Positions 52,855 to 61,899 of a stretch of 64,000 nucleotides of DNA are shown here, one piece after another. Position 1 is the first letter of the stretch. Every line of letters starts with the position of its first letter. The stretch is from Arcticibacterium sp964021845 (GTDB lineage: Bacteria > Bacteroidota > Bacteroidia > Cytophagales > Spirosomataceae), in NCBI RefSeq assembly GCF_964021845.1, contig NZ_CAXHZC010000005.1, positions 124,001-188,000 of the forward strand. Direction: 5' to 3'. Under the pieces are notes generated by a model, which saw only the letters and a program-made list of their open reading frames with translations, did not search any database and was not told the DNA's origin. The translations under genes were made by a program, and so were the position numbers.

Positions 52855-54523
52855 TACTATTTACTATTTCAAATCGTCCTCTGTTATACTTAACTATTGG
52901 TACTACTTTGTTTTCAAAACTCTTATTAGAGTAGTCAAAGCCACTAAGAAGGAGGTCGTCCATTTTTGGGCTTTCGTCTAAGTTAAGTCTAAATATTTCT
53001 TTTCCATCTTTTAGCATTCTGCCATAAAATAGCATCATGTCATAGCCAAGATAGGCGTAGTAAGATGGAATCATCTTCATTTTATCTATATAGGTTCTTC
53101 TGAAACTTTTCACCACACTCTTTTTCCCATCTATGTATTGGGGATAAACTAAATAGAGGTTTTTTGAAAGCAAATCTCTTGTGGATACCTCCATGTTAAA
53201 GCATGCATCTGTGGCTATCACTGTAGAGTCAGATTTTTGTTGACCAAGGGCTCTAATTATTTTTGGTCCAAATTTAGCATCACCTGTAATAAAAACATGG
53301 CCGGGATTTTTATTCGCAGAAATTGATTCTTTATCTATGAACCTTTTCTCTTCTATGACCTTGTAACCTCTGTTTTTTGCTGTTTCGGCATAGATATGAG
53401 CTAAAAGAGAGTCTTTTCTAGAGCCGTCGTGATACACACTTACTGACTTTTGTCTATCAAGTGTCTCTACAAAATCTAAGCACTTCTCCGCTTGAGTTTC
53501 GTTAGATGATTGAAGCAAAAATCTTGATTCTTCGTCTGATATTAGGCTCCTACTGTTAGAGATAGGGTGCACCTGGAAAATCTTATTTTTTGTGGTGTAG
53601 GTTTCTGCTACTTTATTAGGTCTACCATAAAGTGGGCCAATAATAAGGTCAATCTTTTTGAAGTTTTTGTCTTTAAGATATCCCTCTAAACTTTCAGAAG
53701 TTTTGTCAACATCAAATCCGTAGAGTCTTACAGGGACGTTTTCTTTAGTTAGTTTTTCTACGGCTAACTTCATGCCTATGAATAAATCATATACATACCT
53801 ATTTTCACCTGTAGCCTCTTTTAAACTGAAGTCTTTTAAAGCAAATGGCAGTAATACTCCAAAATCTATTGTATGGTCGTCAAAAGCTCTTTCATAATTA
53901 ACTCCTCCTTTGGAACCCTGTCCTTTAACATCTTCAGGAACTAGGTTAAAAAGGTTTGTCAATTGGTCTGAAAGCTCAAGGTCAGCCTTGGTATTGTATT
54001 TTCTAGCTTGAATTCTGTTCACCAATGTTTCTGCAACAATCCGCTGATTTGGGAATTTTTGATTCAATTCCTTCAGTAAAACTACATTTTCAATCGTTGG
54101 AATATTTGTTTGCATTAATCCATTAACATCCTTCTCTAGCGTTTTTGATGTGATCCTTTCTAAATAGGGGATACCCTCGGAGTAATACTTATCTTCAAAA
54201 TTGACTACCCCATATAAATAATATGCCTCCTCTATTTTGTCCCAGTCTGGAAATCTAGTAAAAAGGTCTCTTAAGGCTCCTCTAGACTGATATGCTTTGT
54301 TTTCTTTTAGCGAAGCCAAGGCGTAATAGTAAAGAGCATATGGCACTACAGAGTTAGTATAGGTTTTAGAGGATAGGGGTGTGAGCTTTTGCAATGCTCC
54401 GTTAAAATCCTCATCTGCATAGAGTTGAACAGCTTCTTTATATTCTAGAAGATACTCCTCGTCCGTTCTTTGGGCGAAGGTCAACTGTGCCATGAATAGT
54501 AAAGCAATTACTAGATATCGCAT
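52847..54523 (-). CDS. TPR plus periplasmic-binding-protein-like exported protein
   Basis: The 558-residue protein has a signal peptide (about 1-17, ending TFAQ). Tetratricopeptide-like helices cover about 20-190 (YALYYYALASLKENKAYQSR). A type 1 periplasmic-binding fold follows from about 215 (FGVLLPFALKDFSLKEA, DLIIGPLYGRPN, VFITGDAKFGPKI). This combination of TPR and binding fold recalls LpoA, the activator of penicillin-binding proteins, and it is common in Bacteroidota. Ligand unknown. It overlaps hemL by 8 bp. Confidence 0.8.
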   Translation of the reverse strand: MRYLVIALLFMAQLTFAQRTDEEYLLEYKEAVQLYADEDFNGALQKLTPLSSKTYTNSVVPYALYYYALASLKENKAYQSRGALRDLFTRFPDWDKIEEAYYLYGVVNFEDKYYSEGIPYLERITSKTLEKDVNGLMQTNIPTIENVVLLKELNQKFPNQRIVAETLVNRIQARKYNTKADLELSDQLTNLFNLVPEDVKGQGSKGGVNYERAFDDHTIDFGVLLPFALKDFSLKEATGENRYVYDLFIGMKLAVEKLTKENVPVRLYGFDVDKTSESLEGYLKDKNFKKIDLIIGPLYGRPNKVAETYTTKNKIFQVHPISNSRSLISDEESRFLLQSSNETQAEKCLDFVETLDRQKSVSVYHDGSRKDSLLAHIYAETAKNRGYKVIEEKRFIDKESISANKNPGHVFITGDAKFGPKIIRALGQQKSDSTVIATDACFNMEVSTRDLLSKNLYLVYPQYIDGKKSVVKSFRRTYIDKMKMIPSYYAYLGYDMMLFYGRMLKDGKEIFRLNLDESPKMDDLLLSGFDYSNKSFENKVVPIVKYNRGRFEIVNSND

Positions 54524-54558
54524 ATGTTTTTATTAGGTTCTTCGGTAAAAAAACGAAA

Positions 54559-54586
54559 ATGTTCTGTGCTAATCAACACAGAACAT
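54559..54586 (-). terminator. Terminator behind yidC
   Basis: ATGTTCTGTG pairs with CACAGAACAT around an 8-base loop, and on the minus strand is followed by TTTTCGTTTTTTT. It lies between yidC and the next gene on the same strand. Confidence 0.85.
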
Positions 54587-54594
54587 CTTTATTA

Positions 54595-56457
54595 TTATTT
54601 GCCTTTATTTTTACGCTTCTTAAGTTCTTGAGCTTTTACCTTATTTGCCTCTTCTTGAGCTTGCAATTGTTTTTGCATGTAATTGGCAAATTTGTTTTTC
54701 TTCTTAGGCTTAGTTGCGTAGTTCTTTTTGTTTTCCTCTAAAACGGCTTTAATCTTATCTTCATCAATAAATCTTTTTACTGTAAGCTGCTGAGCAATAG
54801 TAACTAAGTTAGAGACTAAGTAATAAAAACTCAAAGCAGCAGGGAAACTATTCAGTACAAAGAAGAATACCAATGGGAAGATATAAGAGATTTTCTTCAT
54901 ATCCACCGGACCTGGCTGAGCAGGGGTAATCTGATTATTGTAGTAAGTAAAAGCTAAACTGGAAATAGTCATTAAAACCACGAAAAGGCTTAGGTGATTG
55001 CCAATTACTGGTAAGTCAGTAGCCCAGCTAAGTGGAGCATCATAGGTAGAAAGGTCTTTCGCCCAGAGGAAACCTTTTTGACGGAACATCTCCATGTTTG
55101 GAAACAAAAAGAAAACCGACATCAGAATTGGCATTTGAAGTAACATAGGAATACAACCACTAAGCGGACTTACACCTACCTGTTGGTATAATTTCATGGT
55201 TTCTTGCTGAACCTTTACAGAGTCATCACCTACTTTTTCTTTAATCTCAGCTATTTCAGGTGCCAGAATTTTCATTTTGGCTGAACTCGTGTAAGACTTA
55301 TATAAAAGTGGCGTTAATGTTAGTTTGATAATCAAAACCACCACAATAATAAGGAAACCGTAATTTGTAAAGAACTGCTCTAACCAGTTAAACAATGGTA
55401 CAAAAACATACTTATTAATCGGTTTGATAATATCATAGCCTAAATAAAGGTTTTGAGAAAACCCGTCTGCTACGGTGTTAAGGTCTTTTGTAGTATTTGG
55501 TCCGAAGTAATACCTGAAATTACCTTTTCCAGAAGTAAGAGCCGAAATAGGGATAAGAGCCGAAACGGTAGCATCTTTAACTATAGTCGTATCGTTTTTT
55601 GGTGTTAGCAAGCTAATGCTAAGATTATCTAATCCTTCATTTTTACTAACAAAACCACTGGTGAAGTATTTCTGTTTGAAAGAAAACCAGCTAATAGGGC
55701 TTTCTGCTTGCTCTGCTTCGTCGCTTGTGCTGTTTAAACCAACGTCTTCAAAGTCGCCATCGGTTTCATAATAATTAACTTGAGCAGCTTTTCTATTTTC
55801 CTCTAAATCATTTTCAAGTCTTTTGAGCTTGTTCTCCCATTTAAAGTTAACAGCTTCATTATTAATCAAACCAGCAGTTCCGTCAAAAGCCAAGTCATAA
55901 TCTAATGCATATCCACTTTCAGGAAGGCTGTAAGAGTGTCTTACAGTTTTTCCGTCAGCTAGTTTAAGCTCAAGAACCGCGGCACTTGCTGATTGACTGC
56001 TAACTGTAAAATATAAATCAGAAAGATTTACCTTCCCTGATGGCGTAGTTATTTCAAGGTCGATATCAGAATTACTCTCATCAATAATGACCATAGGGGC
56101 ATCTATGCCTTTATCAAAATCATCATATGTTTTATGGTTTTTAAGGGCAACCTCTTTAATAACCCCACCTTTTGAGCTGATAGTTACTTTTAGTTCTGTG
56201 TTTTCTAAAACCACATCTTTAGCTTCACCATTAACTGCAGATGCAAAACTACCGTACTGTGCTTGTGCAGCAGCTGAGTCCAATACTACTGGAGTGCTTG
56301 CAATAGCATTTGAATTGGTGTTCGCGTTTTGAGTTTCTTGTGAAGTTTCTGTAGCCGGAAGCTCTTTGGGTACCGCAGGGTAAAAATACATGTACGAACC
56401 GTACATCAAAAACAGCAATACAAAACCTATAATATAATTTTTATCGAATTTTTCCAT
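54595..56457 (-). CDS. yidC: Membrane protein insertase YidC
   Basis: The 620-residue protein begins MEKFDKNYIIGFVLLFLMYG and has a large periplasmic domain (about 40-340). The insertase core contains TPLLYKSYTSSAKMKILAPE and VSPLSGCIPMLLQMPILMSVF with five membrane helices. A basic Lys-rich tail (KKKNKFANYMQKQLQ, LKKRKNKGK) binds ribosomes. A seven-residue longer frame exists up to 56478, but the start at 56457 fits the family. It inserts proteins into the inner membrane with or without SecYEG. Confidence 0.96.
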   Translation of the reverse strand: MEKFDKNYIIGFVLLFLMYGSYMYFYPAVPKELPATETSQETQNANTNSNAIASTPVVLDSAAAQAQYGSFASAVNGEAKDVVLENTELKVTISSKGGVIKEVALKNHKTYDDFDKGIDAPMVIIDESNSDIDLEITTPSGKVNLSDLYFTVSSQSASAAVLELKLADGKTVRHSYSLPESGYALDYDLAFDGTAGLINNEAVNFKWENKLKRLENDLEENRKAAQVNYYETDGDFEDVGLNSTSDEAEQAESPISWFSFKQKYFTSGFVSKNEGLDNLSISLLTPKNDTTIVKDATVSALIPISALTSGKGNFRYYFGPNTTKDLNTVADGFSQNLYLGYDIIKPINKYVFVPLFNWLEQFFTNYGFLIIVVVLIIKLTLTPLLYKSYTSSAKMKILAPEIAEIKEKVGDDSVKVQQETMKLYQQVGVSPLSGCIPMLLQMPILMSVFFLFPNMEMFRQKGFLWAKDLSTYDAPLSWATDLPVIGNHLSLFVVLMTISSLAFTYYNNQITPAQPGPVDMKKISYIFPLVFFFVLNSFPAALSFYYLVSNLVTIAQQLTVKRFIDEDKIKAVLEENKKNYATKPKKKNKFANYMQKQLQAQEEANKVKAQELKKRKNKGK

Positions 56458-56606
56458 TGAGGATATTTGTTGAAACAAAATTTCGGCAAAAGTCGGAAAA
56501 AACTTTGACCTGAGAGAAGTAAAAAGTGATTATGTGAGATAAAACAGGATAATAGGCGTATATCAAGTTTGATGTTAGCCATGATTTACTAAAGTACACC
56601 CTTTAA

Positions 56607-57368
56607 TTATATGGCTTCTGGCATAGGACTAACATTTAACCATCCTCCATCTATCGCTATGTTTTGACCGGTTAATTGTCCTGCTCCATCAGATAAAAGA
56701 AAGAGTGCTGTGGCTGCAATATCGGCAGTTTTAGAAACCTTTCGGGTAGGGATGAGCTTTGCCCAGCCTTCTTCATAACCCTTTACAGAGACGGTTCTTT
56801 CTGTTACAGTGGCTCCAGGGCTAATGGCGTTTACTGTAATGCCATGTGGTGCCAGTTTAGTGCCTAAAGATTTGGCTAAGAATGCAATAGCGGCTTTGGT
56901 CATGCCGTAAGCTTCTAACTCATCATGCGGCTGAATACCCGTGGTGCTAGAAAGCATGATAATTCTTCCACCAGTGTTTTGCTTAATTATTTGCTTGGCA
57001 GCTTGTTGAGCTATAAAAAAGGTACCTTGAATGTTTATATGGAGGAGCTGGTCTAATTTTTCTTTGGTATAATCTAAAAACGGACAAGAGGTAGTTATGC
57101 CAGCATTCGCAATAACAAAGTCTAAAGAACCAAATTCATTTATAGCCGTGTCAATAAGCTTTTTGATAATGCTTAAGTCTCCGGCATCGCCTTGAATAAA
57201 ACGACAATTTCCTAAATTTTGTAAAACTTTTTGAGCGGCTAAGCCCAAATCATTATCCATATCATTGAAAACAATGTTTACTTCTTTTGAGGCTAATTGC
57301 TTTGCAATTTCAAATCCAATGCCCTGAGCAGCACCGGTTATTATCAATGTTTTGTTTTTGAAGGACAT
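56607..57368 (-). CDS. Short-chain dehydrogenase/reductase
   Basis: The 253-residue Rossmann protein has the dinucleotide motif TGAAQGIGFEIA, NAGITTS, the catalytic Ser in MLSSTTGIQ and the YGMTKAA (Tyr-x-x-x-Lys) motif. A C-terminal GQNIAIDGGWLN is typical of classical SDRs. The substrate cannot be told. It is single. Confidence 0.9.
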   Translation of the reverse strand: MSFKNKTLIITGAAQGIGFEIAKQLASKEVNIVFNDMDNDLGLAAQKVLQNLGNCRFIQGDAGDLSIIKKLIDTAINEFGSLDFVIANAGITTSCPFLDYTKEKLDQLLHINIQGTFFIAQQAAKQIIKQNTGGRIIMLSSTTGIQPHDELEAYGMTKAAIAFLAKSLGTKLAPHGITVNAISPGATVTERTVSVKGYEEGWAKLIPTRKVSKTADIAATALFLLSDGAGQLTGQNIAIDGGWLNVSPMPEAI

Positions 57369-57555
57369 GAGGTTGACTGATTAATCTATTTCAAAGGTAT
57401 AAATTCCTTTAATTGAAATTTAATATTAGTGCTTTTGAACTTACTAGAGCATATCAAGATTGTTTTAATTAAGAAAATAAGTTTGGATAGTTTTTTTATA
57501 AAGAAAGCTTTTAGAGCTATGCGTGAATTCAAAGAGAACTTAGTGCATAAATTTT

Positions 57556-57563
57556 TACTTTTG
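57556..57563 (+). promoter_or_regulatory. -7 box for hslV
   Basis: TACTTTTG followed by C matches TAnnTTTG, 28 bp before the ATG at 57591. No clear -33 TTG is visible. Confidence 0.45.
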
Positions 57564-57590
57564 CGAAGCTTAAAATAGAGATAAAGAGAG

Positions 57591-58130
57591 ATGACAAAGA
57601 TAAAATCGACAACTGTACTTGGAATAATTCATAATGGTAAAGTAGCATTAGGAGCAGATGGCCAAGCTACCATGGGAAATACAGTAGCTAAATCAAATGT
57701 GAAAAAGGTTAGGAAACTAGCTGATGGTAAAATATTGGCAGGTTTTGCAGGGAGTACGGCTGATGCCTTTACGCTGATAGAAAAGTTTGAAGAGAAGTTA
57801 GGTGCCTATGGTGGAAATATGAAGAGAGCGGCTATAGAGTTGGCTAAAGACTGGCGTACAGATAGATATTTAAGAAAACTGGAGGCCATGATGATAGTGG
57901 CAAATAAAGATGAAATGCTGATAATATCTGGAACTGGTGATGTGCTAGAACCTGATAATCAGATAGCCTCAATAGGGTCGGGGAGTATGTATGCTCAGTC
58001 CGCGGCTATTGCTATTAAAAAACACGCTTCGCAGCTTACTGCAAAAGAGATGGTGGAAGAGGGTTTACACATTGCGGCTGATATCTGTATTTACACAAAT
58101 CATAATTTAGTAATAGAAACGCTAGACTAA
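57591..58130 (+). CDS. hslV: ATP-dependent protease peptidase subunit HslV
   Basis: The 179-residue proteasome-like subunit has a mature N-terminal Thr expected within KSTTVLGI after a short propeptide. Conserved segments are ALGADGQATMGNTVAKSN, KKVRKL and AGFAGSTADAFTLIEKFE. It pairs with HslU ATPase to degrade unfolded proteins. No hslU gene is in this window, so the partner must be elsewhere. The XRE regulator starts 48 bp downstream and is probably cotranscribed. Confidence 0.96.
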   Translation: MTKIKSTTVLGIIHNGKVALGADGQATMGNTVAKSNVKKVRKLADGKILAGFAGSTADAFTLIEKFEEKLGAYGGNMKRAAIELAKDWRTDRYLRKLEAMMIVANKDEMLIISGTGDVLEPDNQIASIGSGSMYAQSAAIAIKKHASQLTAKEMVEEGLHIAADICIYTNHNLVIETLD

Positions 58131-58178
58131 TTACTGCTTAATTTATTAACTTCAAGCATATTAATTATTAGGTGAATT

Positions 58179-59012
58179 ATGGCGTCGGTTTTTGCTAAAA
58201 ATTTAAGGTTTCTAAGGGAGGAAATAGATATTTCCCAAACAGATATGGGAGAGCGATTAGGCCTTACCAGAGCCTCTGTAGATGCTTATGAAGACGGGAG
58301 AGCCATGCCGCCATACCCAAAGCTTAAAAGAATAGCCGACCATTTTAATCTCTCTGTGGAAGCTATGACCGAAGAAGAACTTTGGGGTAGCCCTTTAGAA
58401 AAGGAGATAGAGCGTTTAAAGCAAATAGAAGAGGAGGACGAAAAAGATATAATTCTAAGAGAAGAGGGGAGCGATGCTACCTTGGAAGAGCAATTACACT
58501 CGCTTAATATTAGTTTGACTGATAGTGGAGAGAGCAAACATGGTTTGCCACTTATTCCATTGGTAGAATTAAAGTATTTCGCCAAATATCTAAATAGCTC
58601 TTGGGCGTCTTTAGAACCCCAGCTTAAAAAAGTATCTTTTGACCTACCGAAAGGTAAGAATTATAGGGCTTTTGAATCTGGGCAAGATTTTCCTTTTTCT
58701 AAGAGTGTGCTATTCGTATCACCTATAGAAAATTTTAGTGATTTAGAGGATGGTGATAGGTATTTAGTAGTGTCAAAAACACATGGAATATTATATCGCA
58801 CAGTTTTTAGCCAAATAGAGAGAAAAGGAACCATAATTTTAAGTGCCGAGGTAGGAGATATAGACACCATAGAAATTCCAGTTTCTGAAATTAAGGAACT
58901 GTGGGAAGTTAAAGCTTTCTTTTCAAAAACATTACCAAAGCCCACTAAAGACCTAAGTGCACTAAGTGATTTAGTAGAAAAGCTACAAGCGGAGTTAAAG
59001 CGATTAGGATAA
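58179..59012 (+). CDS. XRE-family helix-turn-helix regulator with C-terminal beta domain
   Basis: The 277-residue protein has an N-terminal HTH (LRFLREEIDISQTDMGERLG, LTRASVDAYEDGRAMPP). A Glu/Lys-rich linker follows, then a beta-rich domain with FESGQDFPFSKSVLFVSP, DGDRYLVVSKTHGILYRTVF and an end resembling the sensor/peptidase fold of CI-type repressors, without an obvious Ser-Lys dyad. It would bind DNA and respond to an unknown signal. Its stop overlaps the convergent gene by 9 bp. Confidence 0.82.
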   Translation: MASVFAKNLRFLREEIDISQTDMGERLGLTRASVDAYEDGRAMPPYPKLKRIADHFNLSVEAMTEEELWGSPLEKEIERLKQIEEEDEKDIILREEGSDATLEEQLHSLNISLTDSGESKHGLPLIPLVELKYFAKYLNSSWASLEPQLKKVSFDLPKGKNYRAFESGQDFPFSKSVLFVSPIENFSDLEDGDRYLVVSKTHGILYRTVFSQIERKGTIILSAEVGDIDTIEIPVSEIKELWEVKAFFSKTLPKPTKDLSALSDLVEKLQAELKRLG

Positions 59013-59702
59013 GTATTGCTGTATTTTAGAAGGTTGAATTAAATAGCTTTTTCCTAATTCATACCAAAGTTCGTCTCCAATGCTAAGAAATAAGCCAGAC
59101 TTTCTAGGTGCTTTTTTGCTTGCTTGCTCAGGTCTGAAATCTCCGGAAAATACATCTTTTAAGAAAATGTTTAGTTCATCCCATGGGTGACTTTTCTTTT
59201 GACCATTAAGCGTTTCAGAATATGTTCTTTCTTTGAACGAAGCTTCAAAAGAATAGTCTTTTCTTTCTTCATTAGAAATTCGTAAAACCCTGATTAGTAA
59301 AGGTGCTTCTCTTTCTGCTGCCTCAAAAGCTGCTTGCTGTAGTTCTTGAATAAAAATAGAAAGATGTTCGGTTTCGTCCGGGTATCCTGTTCTTTTATTA
59401 TGCGTTATTTGCCAGAAATTGTCTCCAGAGCGTAGTTCCGATTTCTTAATAAGATGCAAATCGCTTTTTATGCTCTCAATGTATTCAGACCAATCCTCGT
59501 TTAAATCACCAGACCATTTCAAATCGTCGTCTTCTGAGAAACCTTCATCGTATATTTCTTCTTTAGATAAACCATCACGGTCTAAATAGCTTAGTTCAAA
59601 ATCTAGGTGTTGTTCTCCATTTTCTTTTTTCTCTAGGTGTATTTCTACAGCATAGGCGTAAGGAGGAGGAACTAGGTCACTTGTTTGAAATTGAATATGC
59701 AT
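59004..59702 (-). CDS. Protein of unknown function upstream-overlapped by menE
   Basis: The 232-residue acidic cytoplasmic protein has no signal peptide and no recognised motif. Segments include AVEIHLEKKENGEQHLDFEL, EDWSEYIESIKSDLHLIKKS and ELWYELGKSYLIQPSKIQQYL. The start overlaps the end of the menE-like gene by 26 bp and the end overlaps the XRE gene, so it is tightly packed and likely cotranscribed with menE. The composition is like its neighbours, so it is probably a real conserved gene of the order. Confidence 0.65.
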   Translation of the reverse strand: MHIQFQTSDLVPPPYAYAVEIHLEKKENGEQHLDFELSYLDRDGLSKEEIYDEGFSEDDDLKWSGDLNEDWSEYIESIKSDLHLIKKSELRSGDNFWQITHNKRTGYPDETEHLSIFIQELQQAAFEAAEREAPLLIRVLRISNEERKDYSFEASFKERTYSETLNGQKKSHPWDELNIFLKDVFSGDFRPEQASKKAPRKSGLFLSIGDELWYELGKSYLIQPSKIQQYLS

Positions 59703-60747
59703 TTACAGTTTTTATTTTATCTATTTTTCCAGAGCCAGTTTTTAAGAATGAATTGACAAAAACAATTTGTTTTGGAGCTTCAAATTTAGGCAATTCCGTT
59801 TTGAGATGGTTTACAAGAGCTTCATCTTTTAAAGAATCTTCTATAAAGAGATGTAATTTTTGACCAAGCTTTTCATCAGCTATACCAAAACAGAAAAATG
59901 GCTTTGTGATTAAACCTAATTTGTCAATTTTTGATTCAATTTCGTTTAAATTAAGTTTGACACCACCACTGTTTATAATACCGTCAATACGTCCATTTAA
60001 TTGAAATTGATTGTTTTTTTTGAGTGTTGCAAGGTCATTAGTGACAATCCATTTATTTGCTGTAGCTTTATTTTTAGTACACAGGCAGCCTCGCTCGTCA
60101 AGTTTGATTTTGGTGTTAGCAAAAGCTTTGAAATATTTATCAGGGCTATCACCATTTAACCTTTTAGTGGCTAAATGTGTCACGGTTTCTGTCATGCCGT
60201 AGGTGGCATATACAGGCGATTTTATTTCTTGAGTTTTTTCTAATAGATTTTCACCAACTGCCGCACCACCTAGAATAATGGCTCTTGCCGAATTAAGTAC
60301 CTCAATGGCTTGAGGGTTATTTAGCAATTTCTCTAACTGCATAGGTACAAAAGCGAAGAAGTTTTTGCCCATGTTTCTGGTCAAAAGGTATTTATGCCTT
60401 CCAATGCTGTCTATTAGGTCACCTTCTGGTGGTATAACTATCAGTTCGGCACCTAGCTCAATAGCCCTAATTATCATTAACTTGCCAGCAATGAAATCTA
60501 CGGAAAGATTGCATAAGAAAATGCTGTCTTGGTCTAAATGAAAAGCTTTGGCAGTTTGCCTTACAGAGGCTTTTATTTGATCTTTTGAGATTAAAATGGT
60601 TTTTGGAGTACCTGTAGAGCCAGAGGTTTTCACTGCCAAATACTCTTGCCCATTTTCCCAGGCCACTATAAAAGCTTTAACTTTTTTAAAGTATTCTTGG
60701 TCCGATTTTGTGTTTAATAAATCTCCGTCTTGTGCTCTAATAATCAT
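59677..60747 (-). CDS. menE: o-Succinylbenzoate-CoA ligase-like acyl-CoA synthetase (MenE-like)
   Basis: The 356-residue ANL-family enzyme has the AMP-binding motif AVKTSGSTGTPKTILISKDQ, then ATYGMTETVTHLATK and a C-terminal LNGRIDGIINSGGVKLN and FLKTGSGKIDKIKT (catalytic Lys region). The short length is typical of Bacteroidota MenE, which activates o-succinylbenzoate in menaquinone synthesis. No other men genes are in the window, so the assignment rests on family pattern. It starts right at the end of the Rieske gene. Confidence 0.82.
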   Translation of the reverse strand: MIIRAQDGDLLNTKSDQEYFKKVKAFIVAWENGQEYLAVKTSGSTGTPKTILISKDQIKASVRQTAKAFHLDQDSIFLCNLSVDFIAGKLMIIRAIELGAELIVIPPEGDLIDSIGRHKYLLTRNMGKNFFAFVPMQLEKLLNNPQAIEVLNSARAIILGGAAVGENLLEKTQEIKSPVYATYGMTETVTHLATKRLNGDSPDKYFKAFANTKIKLDERGCLCTKNKATANKWIVTNDLATLKKNNQFQLNGRIDGIINSGGVKLNLNEIESKIDKLGLITKPFFCFGIADEKLGQKLHLFIEDSLKDEALVNHLKTELPKFEAPKQIVFVNSFLKTGSGKIDKIKTVNAYSISNK

Positions 60748-61221
60748 TTATTCAAAAACGCGGACTGTATTGGATGTTTCGTCAGTAGTAACCTTATATC
60801 GGGTTAGATCTCCGGTGGCAGGTCCTTTTTCTACAGCTCCAGATTCAGAAAATTCAGACAAATGTAGTGGGCAAAGGAAGTCTTTTTCTGCAGGTCTGTA
60901 ATCAATAATGGTTCCTTGATGGGTACACTTAGCAGAAACTGCTATAAATTTATCTTCCAAAGTTCTGGCCACTATTACTTCATTACTGACTACGTATCCT
61001 CCCAGCGTATTCAACTTGTTATTCGCTGTTAAATTAAGGTCAAGCGTAAAGTCTACTTTATCTCCACCTCCACCTGGCATAGGGTCAGGTATTTCTGAGT
61101 CAGAACAAGCTTGAAGGCAGTTCATCAATAGGATTCCGCCGAAGCCGATTCCTACCTGTTTCATGAATTCTTTACGCTCCAAAGTGTTCTTTTTCTTAGG
61201 TGTTGATACAAGTTTTTCCAT
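60748..61221 (-). CDS. Rieske [2Fe-2S] lipoprotein
   Basis: The 157-residue exported protein has the Rieske ligands CTHQG (Cys-x-His) and CPLHLSEFS (Cys-x-x-His). The N-terminal RKEFMKQVGIGFGGILLMNC signal has a Tat-like basic stretch and a lipobox LQAC. It probably sits at the outer face of the inner membrane as an electron-transfer subunit or stand-alone Rieske protein. The stop is directly adjacent to the menE start. Confidence 0.88.
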   Translation of the reverse strand: MEKLVSTPKKKNTLERKEFMKQVGIGFGGILLMNCLQACSDSEIPDPMPGGGGDKVDFTLDLNLTANNKLNTLGGYVVSNEVIVARTLEDKFIAVSAKCTHQGTIIDYRPAEKDFLCPLHLSEFSESGAVEKGPATGDLTRYKVTTDETSNTVRVFE

Positions 61222-61323
61222 GTAATCGAGCTTTGAGATGATTTGAAATTAATAGTTCTAAAATAAGGAATTCATCTAATTAACGCATTTTAAGCTGGAA
61301 AGTATTCATGAAAATCTATGAAA

Positions 61324-61899
61324 TCATAAAAGGAGATTGGCTTTGATAAGTTTAATAGCAATAGCTAATAGTATAAGGCCAAATACTTTTTGTAACACTT
61401 CAATACTTGCTGGACTTATTTTTCTTTCCAGCCATGAGGAAGATTTCAGTACGATATATACCAAAATAAGGTTAATTAGAATGCCTACTATAATGTTTTC
61501 TACATGATAGGCGGCTTTTAAAGATAATAATGAGGTCATAGTTCCTGCTCCAGCAATCATTGGGAAAGCCAAAGGCACCACAGAGCTAGAGCGAGCACCA
61601 GTGGTAGGGTTATGTTTGAAGATTTCTCTTCCTAAAATCATCTCAAAACCCATTAAAAGGAGGATTATAGCACCGGCTACCGCAAAGGAACTAACATCAA
61701 CACCAAATAAAGCTAAGATTTTTGTTCCAAGATATAAATAACCAAACATCAAAACCCCAGAGATAATAGTGGCCCTTTCCGCTTCAATGCCGCCAGACTT
61801 TTTTCTGATATTCAAAATGATAGGTATAGAACCCAAAATATCAATGATGGAAAAAAGAATTAACGTTACAGATAAAATTTCTTTAAAATCAAATGGCAT
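61324..61899 (-). CDS. MarC-family integral membrane protein
   Basis: The 191-residue protein has six predicted helices and the family segments LFSIIDILGSIPIILNIRK, GFEMILGR and PLAFPMIAGAGTMTSLLSL (the conserved PLA-P-x-x-AGPG-like loop, here with Ala-Gly). MarC proteins are poorly characterised inner-membrane proteins. The start overlaps the preceding aminotransferase by 11 bp. Confidence 0.9.
   Translation of the reverse strand: MPFDFKEILSVTLILFSIIDILGSIPIILNIRKKSGGIEAERATIISGVLMFGYLYLGTKILALFGVDVSSFAVAGAIILLLMGFEMILGREIFKHNPTTGARSSSVVPLAFPMIAGAGTMTSLLSLKAAYHVENIIVGILINLILVYIVLKSSSWLERKISPASIEVLQKVFGLILLAIAIKLIKANLLL

Noticed and set aside
57591..59012. hslU partner gene next to hslV
   Set aside because: The neighbouring gene is an XRE regulator; no ClpX-type ATPase is present in the window.
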